Positions 1-12,895 of a stretch of 64,000 nucleotides of DNA are shown here, piece by piece. The notes below the pieces were generated by a model. The model saw only the letters and a list, made by a program, of their open reading frames with translations, made no database searches and had not been told where the DNA came from. Source of the DNA: Mesaphorura yosii (lineage: Eukaryota > Arthropoda > Collembola > Poduromorpha > Tullbergiidae); assembly GCA_009869945.1 (NCBI GenBank), contig WIXG01000130.1:62001-126000 (forward strand), written 5' to 3'. How positions within the stretch are numbered: the first letter of the stretch is position 1; every line of letters begins with the position of its first letter. A program made the position numbers and the translations under genes.

Positions 1-3000
1 ATTGAAGCGAAACTAATGGAAAAGTACATTGTGAAAAATATTATTATGAGCCAGGATGATAAAGGAAAAGAGAAAGAGAAAGGGTTAACTTTCATAACTC
101 TGCCTTTGTCGTGTTCAAGAATTAGAAGCCTTCATCCCGCAACGCCAACAATCTAAACCGATACTGTCAAACTTTAATTAATTAAAGAATGGACATTAAT
201 TGGTTTACGTACTTGAGTTCATTCCAGAATCCTTTTCTGGACTATTCACTGTCCAGCGTTCTTTTTCAGCGATAGCGATCGACAGGAAGTCGTGATCACA
301 TGTTTACTGATAGCTCACGTATAAATTTACTCTGCGTGTCGTCTCCACATTGAGGACTCAAACGCGGACCACGACCATAGAACATTCAACGCAGCGCGCA
401 GTGCTGGCACATCACACCCGAGTAAAATGATAATATTTGATTATAAAAAACCTGTTGACGTTATTTTTCAAGAGAATAAAAGAAAATGGCCCTCAAATTA
501 CAGCGAGCCGCCCAGGCGATTGCTGGTGTCAACCCCACACTGAGATAAAAAGGCCCAAAATGCACTCGACATGCTGAAACCCTCAAAGTACGGAAGAAAT
601 TCATCATTTTTAATACCGGTGAAGATAAGCAAGAAAAGCAAAGAGCGCATCTTCTAAAGATTAAAGAGAAAGAAGAGGACAGAGATTGAATCAAGATTTC
701 AGTATTTCATAGAACAAATCATCGCCACGTCCGCGTCCACGGCGCATCATGGCGGCATGGCAGGCAGGCGGGCGTAATTGCAGCGCAGCGCAGACAGGCC
801 GAAGCAGAGATGATGGCAAGAATGAGGAAATTGTCAGGTGAATTTGGTAATAAATTGCCGCGTCGCAATTACACTTTCAAAATATTTGGTGAAGAATGAA
901 GATTTGTGTAATCCATACCGAGAGATCCACGACGATTCTCGATTCGAGAGCGAAGGTGAGAAAAATGGGCACTGCAAGCCAGGAGCCCCACCAAAAGGTA
1001 CTTTCGTGCGAGATGCGAGAGAGGAACTCATTTTATGAAATAATAAATTCCAATTTCCGTTCAATTTAAAACGTGCGGTAAAAATGCTTTCATTCCCCTA
1101 CTGCACAACAATAACAATAAAATAGTGGCAGCCAAAGAAGAAGAAACATTTCTTTTCATTGTTTCAATTGTTATTGTTATTGTCGAAACTGTAGCGAAAC
1201 AACAAGCCCAGGACCAAGACCAAGTCCTTTCGTCGTGTACAATACCCGAATTGAATGTGAGTTGATTTTCACAGCATGAGAGAGTCAATTTCCATTATAT
1301 TGTATCACCATTCTTTGTGCTGCTGCTCCTCAAAGAAACAACTTTTAATGCACTGCAGCCACGGCATTTACTCTTTTATTCCGGTACTTGGACTAAAAGT
1401 CCTTGCTTCCTTAATGATGATGACATATCATGCAAAGCAATGTAATGCAATGCAGGGAATCGAATGCTGGGCCATTTGTATTGTTGCCTGCACCCCAACA
1501 ATAAATATTTGTCATCTTTTCTCAATACGACAGCGCAGCGTTCTGAGTGTTTTAACCGTTCGTTGCCCATTGTCAGCCTGTCAACACGTCGCGTCGCATC
1601 TTCAAGTCGTAGTTTCAGTCGCGTCGTGGTCGGTCGCGGTCCAGATTCCCTAATCGAAGCGGTAACCATGACCAAAGGTAGTCAGTCACAATCATCTTGG
1701 CCAGACGCAGAGAGCTTGTCTCACGCTTCAATTCGCGTTCGCGAAATTGCAATTGCATTAATTCAATATGAAACTCGAGACCGAGCATCGCGTATCGCTC
1801 CGTGAGAAAGGCAAAGCAAAAGCCGTGCAAGGCAGGTTGTGGATTTTTTAAACGAAAATATTAACTTTTGAGCGAAGAAAATAAAATATTAAAATTAAAG
1901 CGTAATACCGCTTTGTGGTTTTTCTTTTGACACTCTTTCCATTCAATTGTGAACCCTACCTTGCCTTGCAGAGCCTTTACTGTCTCTTTTGTGAATGTCA
2001 GCACCAGAAACGTGAAACAAGAGCAAAGGCAACAATGCACAGGCGAGGCAGCGACGACGAGGGTTATGGGAAACGCGCATTAGTATGAGCAGTAATGCAA
2101 TTGGGATCATCTCTTGACTTTGACTTGTGCGTTCGCCTCGGGTTTTGGGGCTGATTGCATGAAATCGCAATCGGTAACCTTCAACAGGCACAAAGCGCAG
2201 TCACAGGCAAGGCAAAGCAGCACAGGTGTGACAGTGTGAGTAATTGCGTAAAGGAGAAAGAAAACTGTGAAAGATCGCAAGATAATTAATTACTCCAGCA
2301 CAAAGAGACGATGTAGCCCGCAGAAAGTAAGCAAGAGACAAGGGCGGAAACCTTCAACCAATTCAAGCATTTATTGCCACCAATTCTCGATGCCTTACTT
2401 TGGCCAGGTATTTCATTTCTTTCCATTTTATGCCAGAAGATCAAATTCAGGACGAATCAATTACGAAGACGCTGCGAACCAGACTGGATTTGAAAACTGG
2501 ATTGTTTATTGATGGAGAAACGTGCAATAACGAGATTACAACCACAAAATGGTCGACATCAAGTCATTTGTTGTCTGTCATGTCTTCTTACATGTCTTTG
2601 ATTAAAATCTTGATGTTGTAAAACAGTAAATTGTAAGTAAAAATCCAGTTTCCAGCCTAGTGTTTCTGTTCTTGCCTTCTTGCGTGGTAATTGCCACATG
2701 TGAAAGCAATGGCTGCCTCGACCACGGCACGACTTTCGTTTTATGGTGGCAATAAAAGATCGACGGGTGAGGTTTCACGTTCAGGTTCAGAAGCATCTGA
2801 TTATCATTTTATTACGCTTGCCACACCACATCAGAAACCATTTTGAAGCCAAGCTGGTATGATTCACTGGATTGCACTCCAGAGAAATTACACCTACCAA
2901 AAACGGAACCGAATCTTGAATTTTGATTCAGAATACCTGCCCTGATTCAAGGCTCGTTTTGAGCCTCATCTGGATAAAGCCCATATAATTTCGTGATTAC

Positions 3001-6000
3001 TAAAAACAAACGCGATGTGATTCTAGGACGAAGACGATGGCCAGAGCGAATGACGATTAAGCCTGAAAGCGAATTTTACCTGCGGTGATCTTCTGACTTG
3101 ACTTGACGATGTTGGCTGGTGTTAAAGTTGCCACCTTTTACTTGTTCCAGTTCATTCGGGGCTTGATCTGGCCTGATCATGTCTTATAATTAATTCGAGC
3201 ATGCACTGCACCGAACCAGTCGCCGGTCTTGATGAGAGCCCGGATTCAGCTACCGCATCCATAATTTAATATACAAGAGATGCTCGTTTATTTTTACGAG
3301 AAATCTGCGCTAGACTGGGCATGTTACATGCGGATAATAGCCATAATAATAATTCTCTCTCAAAATAAATACGGACGAGAAGCATTTAATTTTTTGTGCA
3401 TGCACACAGGCTGTGCGTATAAAATATGGACCACAAAATCCGTGTCCTGCACTCAGCCTGCCCTGCACTGAAAAGGGTGGAAAACAAGTTTTGTTGATTG
3501 TTGTTGTTGTTATTGTTAAAAGGATGTATAAATAGTAATTTTATCACACCTATAATAATCCATTCTCGAACACCTTCCATGACTGGCTTGGCCTGGACCG
3601 ACCCTGGCCCTGAACGAACACCTTTTCACTCCATCGAGGTGATGGAAATGATCTGTTACTCCACACCAGCAAACAATCCACCAGCTAACCTAGCTCGATG
3701 TAATAACAATAATAACTGGCTTACGAGACTTTTTGACTTCGAAGTGTACGCACTGCTTTATGTTTACGTTTCGAAATACCGACGGGCTTAATCACACACG
3801 TACGACTTGTACAGGTACGAGAACGTTAACGTTAGCTTAACTGCTAACTGGACTGACGACCATGCTCCATGCCTGCCGTGCCATGTAAGGGCATGCAATA
3901 AACTAAAACAAGATAGGGTGCAGCGTGCAGGAGCTCGACGATAACAATTTAAGGGTGCATGCAAAGTAAACTTTTTAAGCCAGTTCAAATTAAAAGTGAA
4001 CATGAAATATAAATAATAAGGCAGTATGCGTACGCGAGAGATCGCAAGGTAAAGGTGCTTGGTGGAAACACAAAGGTGACGTGAAAGCGGAGGAGCAGCG
4101 AACGGCGAAAGATGATGAGCAAGAAGGGTGTAAAAATGATTACATGGCTCACGGCGGCTGCCACTGCTGGCTGCTCTGCTCCTCATTGTTTCATCATTAC
4201 AACACGACTGACTGACTGACTAACTTCTGCTGGGCGATGGGAACATGCGTTTATAAATAATGACATTGAAACATGAAATCTGCACTGCGCCCAAGCGAAT
4301 TTTGTTTCAACGTCAAGTCAGCGTGGAAATTTATTTCAAGAGTGAGGCGCTCACCTGGTCTCATAATTCTATCATAATATTTGCCCAAATTCAATTTGTC
4401 AGGAAATTTACATAGATTCACCATAATCATAATAATTTAGAGGTTAACTGCAGATTCTTATTTTTCCTATTAAAGTTACTGACACTAAGCAATGCTTGCA
4501 AGCTTAGCGTGGTTGTCGGCAAAGTAAAAAGGTGAGGAAATGGTTAAGCATAATAATAATAATGAAAAGTTAAATAATAAATTGAGCGAGATGCGAGTGA
4601 GAGAATCTTTGCCTTGTCTTCCCTGCATAAATTCACGTTTCACGTAAAATGGGTGGAGATCGCCCAAAACAAGTTTCTGCTTTGAATCTCAGGTTCTTGG
4701 GTTAAAAATACGTCCGCTTTTGGAATCCCGCATATCGCATTTTGTGCTGGCTGTTGATTTTATTTTTTATTGTAAGTGTGAATTGAATATTTCCGAGTCG
4801 AGTCCTTTTCGATTAGTCAAGGGCCGTAACACCCATCGCAGCCGCAAATCTCGCATTCGGCCCTTTTCAAATGCCTGCGCCGTTATTAATGCAATTTTTT
4901 CCTTTCAAACTGTAAGGATGCAATTAATAATGTGTACATTGTGCACGGTACTCGTACAATGTAAGAAGTGTTGGCTGGGGCGTGAAAAAGGTTACGAGAT
5001 GATGGGCAAAGGAGATGAGCACTAAACAGCGGTCATTTTTATTGGTATTGATAAAAGCCAAAGCTGAAGCCGAGCTTGAAGGCAGCCTCATTCTCATTCC
5101 ATTGCTTCGTGTTATCGTGTTCCGTTCGGGCAAAGAAACGCCGAAAAGAAACTTATTTCGCATAAATCAAAATCTCTTGACTGCTTGAATGCTCAAAGAT
5201 ACAACACGAGAAAAAATGTAAACACCTTTTCCTCACTCGCACCGGCAAGCAAGCGCCTCGACACGAACAACTCGTCCGTGCTACGTAGTTTCGTGTAATG
5301 TGCTTACACGGAGTGTTGGGAAGGATGATCGGATCTCGATTCTTGAGCAGGCAGGCCAGTCAAAGCCAAAATTGTGTACACAACATTTTATAATTTATTA
5401 TAATTTCCTCCACTCAGACTCGCAGGCGTATGCATTGAGGCATTGCTCGATAAAATGGCCAAAATCGGCATTTTTATTATTTGTTCAAATACAAATTACA
5501 ATACGAATAAGAATTCTCAACCCTTTCACGCAAGAACCAAGGCACAAAGCGTCCGTCGGTCGGCTGAACAGCAGAAAAGCGTCCAAGAATGCGCTGCACG
5601 TATCATTGTATGGGCTCTAACGAACTACTTAACACCCTTTTCATGTCCTGCGTCGATTCTTGTTAGCAAATACTCGTAGTCCTTTCCATTCAAAACTCAA
5701 GTCAAAAATCAACTTCTAAGAAATTAAGCCGCTCACTACTGCTTCACAGTATTTGAATAAAACCAATTGTTGATGGTTGCTTGTTTGAGTATTTGCGTTG
5801 CATTGTGCTGGTGCCCTGTTCGGACGAGTTTCATTGTGCTGATTACTTATTCATTTTCTGCGGACTCAACTTGATGAACGATGCGCAGCAGGTGACTTTT
5901 CCATCTTTTCACTCGCTTTTCTGCCGGTTTCACCAGCAAAATTGGAAGCTACGACCGAAATACTAATCAGCTACGAAAATCCATTAATTGCAACGTCCGC

Positions 6001-9000
6001 ACTTTCATTTACACCGGGGAATGTGCGGTTGAGGTCAAAATCATGATCATTTGCTTATGCGAACGCGTTTTCTGTTGGCTCAGCCGCCGTCAATCGAATC
6101 CCGTTCACTGATTGTGTAATCACGACGAGTGCTGTTCAAAGAATTAAGAATTAAGATTTCATTAGAAATTCCCGAGTAAATCCTCTTGAAGGGTTTAAAT
6201 ACTTATTTATAGTGTCGTGCCGTGACGGGCTTTGAGCTTTTGAATGGGCATTTTATGCATGCATGCGTCCAGCGCAAGCGCAATGCGCGAGTGTTCGTGT
6301 TTATTTATTTGTTTGTGTTTGTCGGCTCGGCACTTCAAATCGCGTAATTCCTTTATTTATTGATGAGTTGCTGGGTTCGGCTCGCTTGATGAGCACCGAC
6401 CGACCGACCGGCCGACCGTGCCAAGCTATGCTATTACCTTGTCATGTTCCATTATGATGAAGAATTGACAAGCGATTAAGTTTGTAAATGACTATTCACA
6501 CTGAACACGTTCGCTCGCTTATGCAGGCGAGGGTTATTTATGAGTGTGAAGGTATTAAGTATTAAGAATTATTTGACTTTGAGTCAAGTGTTCGATCGGA
6601 AAGCTGGTAATTTGTAATGAGTTTTCGTTTTTGTGCAGTGCAATCCAGTGAATTCGGTCATGGCTTGCCAAGTGTTCCTTGCCAGGATTAATTCGGAGTC
6701 TACGACGTGTGTCAATTCAAGCGAAGGATGTAACTGGACAGGACTGCAGCTGCATATTGAGTACGAATCAGCTGGTCATGCCAATTGCCAATGCAAATAT
6801 GGTGCCAGTGCATTGAATACTGCATGCGTTGTGTAGGTGGAGCGTTGTAATGATGATCGGAAAAGGTTAATCTGCCATAATACACTCGGGGTGTGTTTCT
6901 GTATTATTTTTTATTATATTTGATTTGTTCGCTTAATGTGCACCACGCAGCCCAATCGGATGACCGTTTATTACACGCTATTTAAGCAGATAGCCTCTCG
7001 ATAAGTGCGAACGCCAAAGTCAGCGCCAAAGCCAAGTGCATGTTTGAATTCTTGAACTTTGAAGGCATGCAATGCAATTAATCTTCCACCAAACTCGTAC
7101 TCATACTCGTATGCAAAAGAGGATCTCGTTCTCGATCGTATCGTCGTACCTCGCGTTTATGCGCTGAGTATTAAGCTGTCCCTCGTAAATTGCCAATGTC
7201 ATGATTTATTGACTCAAATAACAACTACTACAACGCATAATACAAACGCGCTCTTGCGCTCAAGCTTGAAAGGCTGAACAATTATCGTCTGATCGAAAAT
7301 GGGTATAATGGCGTGAACTTTCAGCCTCCCAATGCAAATACAAACATAAGCGAACAGCGTAGCGTCTTGACTTGAAATTCAATCCAGTTCATCAACTCGC
7401 CATCGCCTTTTATAAGCACAGGAATTTGCATAAATCTTGTGCATATTCGTACGCGAGTTTGGAGTACATTTGACATGCAATTAATACGCGGAACAAGCAT
7501 CGTATTGAAATCAATGGGCATAAATCATGTATTTATTACTGTTTGAACACTTGCACCCCGCATTAATTCATAATTCACATTAAGTATTCACACCTTAAAA
7601 CCACTTCTAATTGACCACAGTCGTATTTATCGCGAATGGCGAATGCGACCAATCACACGAAACAACAGTGTAATTAGGGTTGACCTTTAAAAATTTCCAA
7701 TCGCGAATCACAAGCCGCAAATGGCAAATTGCATTAATTAAGCAATTTGTAGTCCGTAATGGTCTGATTCGATTTTATCTATGACCATTCAAATAAAAAA
7801 TTGAGTTAAGCAAATTCTTATGGGAAAATTCGCGCAGGAAGTGGCAAAGAACAAAACAGCGATGTCTGGCACGATGACCAAAGACTTTGCCGGGTTCCCG
7901 CGCACAAAATGCCACTCGAATCGGAATTAAAACGCCAGCGTTATAATTAGCGCCGCGTCTGGACTGAACTCTCGACTTGGACGAGACGAGACGTGGCTTC
8001 CCGTAATCTAATTGTTGATGGTTTCGAGATGAGTTTATCCGCTGCTTTTATTAGCCCCTCATTTTACTCCGCCTGCGCAGTAGAAAAACACATTAAGATT
8101 ACATCACATTACCCATTACACGATCATTATTATTATTTTAATTCAATATTGAGGATTGTTTGCGCATTGCACATTCGTCGACGTCCGTGTACGTAAAAAC
8201 TGGTTCGTTTTAATCCTGCGCTCCATTGTTTTGTCTGCAATTTGTAATTTGTACTTATTCTCAAGAGAATCATCTCAGCACAGTGAACAAATGTACACAG
8301 TTTAGACCGACAGAGTGCTTTGGTGCTTTGTGGTAATTCGTAATTGTAATTGTAATTTCCATTCATCAACACTTGAACCTGAGCTTTTTGTTCCATGCAC
8401 GTGTGTTATTAACAACTCGTTGTATTTACTTGTGTGCATACATTTTGGCTAATTTCTTTTGATTACAGCCTTCGTGCTTTCTGCTTTTCTTGGGTTAAAT
8501 GATGCAAAAGTTGTTTTTCAGTATTTCAGATGCCGGAGATTGCTTTCATGTGCTGGCTGACTTGGCTTATCGCAATTTTATACTTTCTTGCTGTAGTTTG
8601 TATTTGTGCTTTATGGTGTGAATAACCACAAATACAACGTTGGCAGCCTGGCAGTTTTTAACATTTTACGACCAGAAGTAACTCGGGAACCAGAATATTT
8701 ACATAATGTCCAGATTGTGACTGACTTTGTGCCTGCTTGCTTGCTGCGGTGGCGGTGGGGTCATAAAAGCGGATTGTGTGCGGGCGGTGGGTAATCAGAA
8801 ATAATTGAATGCTGTCCAGCAGCGAATTCTCGCGTCTCTCCTGCTCTCCAGAAACGGCACTGCGAGCAACTTTTCACGCTCTCTTGCTTTATTAGCATAA
8901 TATCAATAATTATTACAACAACATTGTGTAAAGCAAAGGCAAGAAGTATTGCAAGCAAAAACCGCGTGAAAAATATGGACTCGAGGTGCCTGCCTGCCTG

Positions 9001-10662
9001 CCATGGAATGAAATTACATCAAGACATATTTTGTGATTAATAAACGAGATAAGGGCTCACAACTCGCATTCATTTCACTGCTGTAGTTTGCAGTAATAAA
9101 ATCCACTAATAACAGCTCACAGTTGAATTTGGATTGTATGACTTTACAATTTTATAATGCAAACAAAAATATTACAGAGTACAGAGCGAAACGGCCGGCC
9201 GCGTGAGGCATGCAAGCATGCAAAAGTTCACAGTGTTCGCAAGATTGCCGTTGCGTGATTGCAAAATTCATAAACCGACGCCACGTCACGCCAGAAATGA
9301 ACGAACTCTCCAGCAGCGGCCGAGTAGTGATCCCATTTCGCACTCATATTTCGCTCGTTTAAGGCTCCAGCCAATGATTTTACCTCCCAGGAGGAAATTC
9401 TCATCGTGGAGACGTCTTCGTCTTCACACGCATGTGTGAAGAATTGAAGAGTCGAGATTACAGTCAGAGCCACGGCAGCATCGCGTTTGGCATCCTAAGT
9501 CTCTCGTTCTGACAAATTACGATCGATTTACTCGCATTAACGCATGCAATGCAACACGCGCACAGTAAAATTTAAGGTATGACAAAATAAAGTAAAGCAA
9601 AGGCAAAGGCAAAGATAAATATTTATTAAATATTCACTTTAGCATGTGAGAAATGGACGCACGGGTGGACCCGGCGGACTTCCCCGGTCATTAATTATTT
9701 CTGCAGACTGCAGACTGTAGACTGCAGAATTCTGGTATTCATACGATGCGAGTATTTCGCGTACTTCAGCAATCTGCTCAGCACGCCTTTATGATGTACG
9801 ATTAATACACCGATTGCCGAACCTTTTTCACAGCCAAGCCCATTTCTTGCATGAATTCGAATTTTGTTAGCGGAATGCAAACCTCCAGTAAGAATGCTGA
9901 TGCCAGGCCAGACTGCTAGCTGAAGCTGAAATCAGCTATCTTGGGATTTAATTTCCTTATTGGCCATCCACCTGCACTTGGGACTTAATTAATGTGTGAC
10001 GTGTGGTGCTTGCACTCAATCGAATTTCAATTACGTTAATTCAATTCCCAGAAGCTAAAGACCACAACATAAGCGTAGTGAATAGTGAGCCAATTCTCAT
10101 GACATTTCAATTTCAATAATTCTGGTGCGAGTCCCGAGGGACATAATTCCCAATTCCGAGTTCGTTGGAGTAATGACAGCAATTACAATTAGTGGACAAT
10201 CGATGGGCGACTCAGGAAATTAAAGAGACACAGTGCACATGGCACACAGGTTCAGAAATCATAATCTGGCATTTATTCGTTCGTACTCGTAACGTCGCTT
10301 TTGCTTTTGCTTTTCGTTGTTCTCGGAAGGAGCCAGCTTTAATTTTACAAATTGACATTGACCATTGACGAGTACTGCAATGCAATGCATTGAAATGCTG
10401 GTAGCTGGAAGCCTACACACTAGTAGGAAACAAGAACTTCGGTTCGTTAATCTCTCACAGGAGACTCAGAGCTTTTGCCTTAGCCTAGCCATACACTTTT
10501 GCCTAGATAATTGCTAATTGCTAATAATAAATTACAAGAGTTAACAAAACGGTATGGCATGGCAGGAGCAACACAGGAATAAATTACAGACGAGAATAAC
10601 ACACACAACAACGAAACGAGACACCGACGACAGACACGAATGACGAATTTGACTTAAGCCGT
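1..10662. other. Gene-free flank downstream of FoxB
   Basis: I see no exon with recognisable protein similarity on either strand. Open frames are all under about 135 codons, overlap on both strands and have the composition of random AT-leaning DNA. Small simple repeats are present: TAA units near 4548-4564, ACTG units near 4207-4222, CCGA units near 6397-6418, AAAGGC units near 9595-9615 and CTGCAGA units near 9702-9728. The nearest gene is FoxB, whose stop codon is at 10663. A long empty flank is common beside developmental transcription factors, so this may hold distal regulatory DNA, but nothing in the sequence proves it. Confidence 0.5.
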
Positions 10663-12895
10663 TCAATTTAAGTGAGGATGAGGATGCGGAAGATGATGTT
10701 GCTGATGATTGACACTGACAGGGTAGAAGGGGTGGTGCTGGTGTTCACCGCCACCACCACCGTTGCTGAACAGCAGGGACTGCGCCTGGAGAATGGCCGC
10801 CGCGTACAGCGAAGGATACGACGGGAACAACGCCGCAGCTGCAGAGACAGCGTTCAGGTTGTTCACGATCAGATTGTTGTTGTTAGCGATGGCGCATTTG
10901 TCAGGATCCGGGCTTAATTTCGTCTTGCCGCTGCCGCTGCTTGGAGACTGAACGGAGCTCTGCCTGTCTACTTTATGCTTGGGTGATGCGACTGCGATGG
11001 CCGTGGCCGAACCGGGACTCTTAGTTGAACGACTGTGTACGCTTTCATTGTCCCTCAAATCATCCTGATCAGTATTTCGACCGCTGGATTTTGATTTTGG
11101 TCGCGCGTGCGTGGGTGTACGAGTTTTCAAGTCTGTCGGCACCTCATCGTCGTCCACCTCATTAATGTCAATGTCAACACTTTCGGTGTCATCGTCATCC
11201 TCCTTCGAGTGCGCCTTGCGTGTGCGTGTGCTTTTGAGATCATTCTTGAATTTGGACACTGAATCCGAGTCGTCGACGTCGTCCAGCTCATCCTCGTCCG
11301 ACATGACGATGGACAGACTGCCCTCCGAACTGTGCACTGGGGAATTGTTGTTGCTGCTCCGAACACTGCTTCCGCTGCTGCTCAGCGACAATGAATGCGA
11401 ATGCGTCTTCACATTTCCACCGCCGCCGTTGGCGACGGCTGTGACGGTGCTCGGATCTTTGGCAATCAAGTTCTCTATCGAAAAATTATTCGAGTTGTTA
11501 CCTCGCGCGTGAGGTTTACAAGCGTGGGACGGGGACGTAAGACGAAGTCCATTTCCGTTCTCTTCGTGAAGATCCGTCATCCCATTGCTGATTACCGATG
11601 ACTGCATTTTGACCTTCTTGGTCGGGTTCGCGATCGCATTCTTCTGATTCGGATAGTGTGGCTGTGAGTCCGGTTTTCTTTTCAGCCTGTTACTGCCTTC
11701 ATTCCCGCAGAATGAATTCATGAGGATGCTCTTCTGCGCTTCTTTCATGAGATGCTGTTCGATGCTCTTGGGCAGGTAATTGTTCAGCAGGTTGAAGTTG
11801 TGGAAGTGGGCCCCGTGTCCTGGTGGCGGTGCTTGACTGGCAAAGTGCAGGTTCGTACCTGGATGAAACTGTGAGAATGCAGATGCCGGCGGTGGTGACG
11901 AGTACGGGGTTGAGGAGGATCCCGAGATCGCTGCTGCGGCTGCAAGCAATCTTGCCTCAACCGAATTTGCGTTGACTTGTGCAGGAATCAACGAGTGGTT
12001 GAACGCGGAAGGTGGCGACGGGGGCATGAATGCGGAGCCGGGTCCGCTTCCGGGAGGAGGATTGCCGGAGCGATGAAACAGAGAGTGCACGGGTGAGAAC
12101 TGGTGAGGATAAATTCTGGACCCTCCGTTGCTGCCCCCACTTCCATTGGACAATGGCGGATGGTGGTGGCCATGGCTCAACGACGAGGATGATGAGGGTG
12201 AGATTGTGAGAGGGTTCACTGGCGACAAGCAGTGGCCATTCATCGACTGATTCGCGCTCGAATTAGAAGTTGGTGTCATCTGCGACTGGTTGAGGAACGG
12301 GAGAGGGTGACCGTTCAACGTACGCTCAAGCAATTCCTTATCAATTTTCTGCAGCTTGAACCGTTTTCTCCTCCTCAGAAATGAACCGTTCTCGAACATG
12401 TTCAATGCATTTGAGTGCAGTGCCCAGTACGCGCCCTTGCCAGGTCGATCTGGTCTGCGCGGAACTTTAACAAAGCAGTCATTGAATGACAGGTTGTGGC
12501 GAAGTGAATTTTGCCATCGTTGAGTATTCTTCCTGTGGAAAACACACAAGAGAGAACGGGGTTGAAGATTTCATCTTTTTCAGGCTGCCAGGCACGTTTT
12601 GGCGTTTGACACGTTTGGATTGACAACTTTTGATGTGGGATGCCAAACTCTCAAGTGTCAAGGCTCAAAGCGCAGAAAATTCCCATTGCATCAGAGTCAA
12701 CGTACTTATCTCAAAATAAACACGACAATAAAGTGAGGCTCACCTATAATAAGGAAAATTGTCCATGATGAATCGATAAATGTCTGAAAGTGGCAACATT
12801 TTCTCTGACGAACTCCAAATTGCCATCGCTGTCAATGAGATGTAAGAGTACGGCGGTTTCTGATCACCGTAACTTTCTCTGGATGGTCGCGGCAT
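10663..12895 (-). CDS. FoxB: FoxB-type forkhead transcription factor
   Basis: This encodes a nuclear DNA-binding transcription factor of the FoxB class. There are two coding exons, 12744-12895 and 10663-12532, separated by a 211-bp intron and joined inside an Arg codon, giving 673 residues. The start is the ATG at 12895 because the protein then opens [20 protein letters not shown], the FoxB signature. The forkhead domain runs from about residue 12 to 110, with recognition-helix region [13 protein letters not shown] and basic wing FLRRRKRFK. The rest is low complexity: Ser/Pro/His/Gly-rich stretches, an acidic Asp/Glu block in the middle third and a His-rich C-terminus. FSIENLIA near residue 400 matches an eh1-type Groucho-binding motif, which suggests repression. 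At 673 residues it is much longer than vertebrate FoxB (about 320-430). The forkhead intron splits the domain after PYYR. Confidence 0.95.

Noticed and set aside
11111-11512. 133-codon plus-strand frame
   Set aside because: Antisense shadow of the Ser- and acid-rich part of FoxB.
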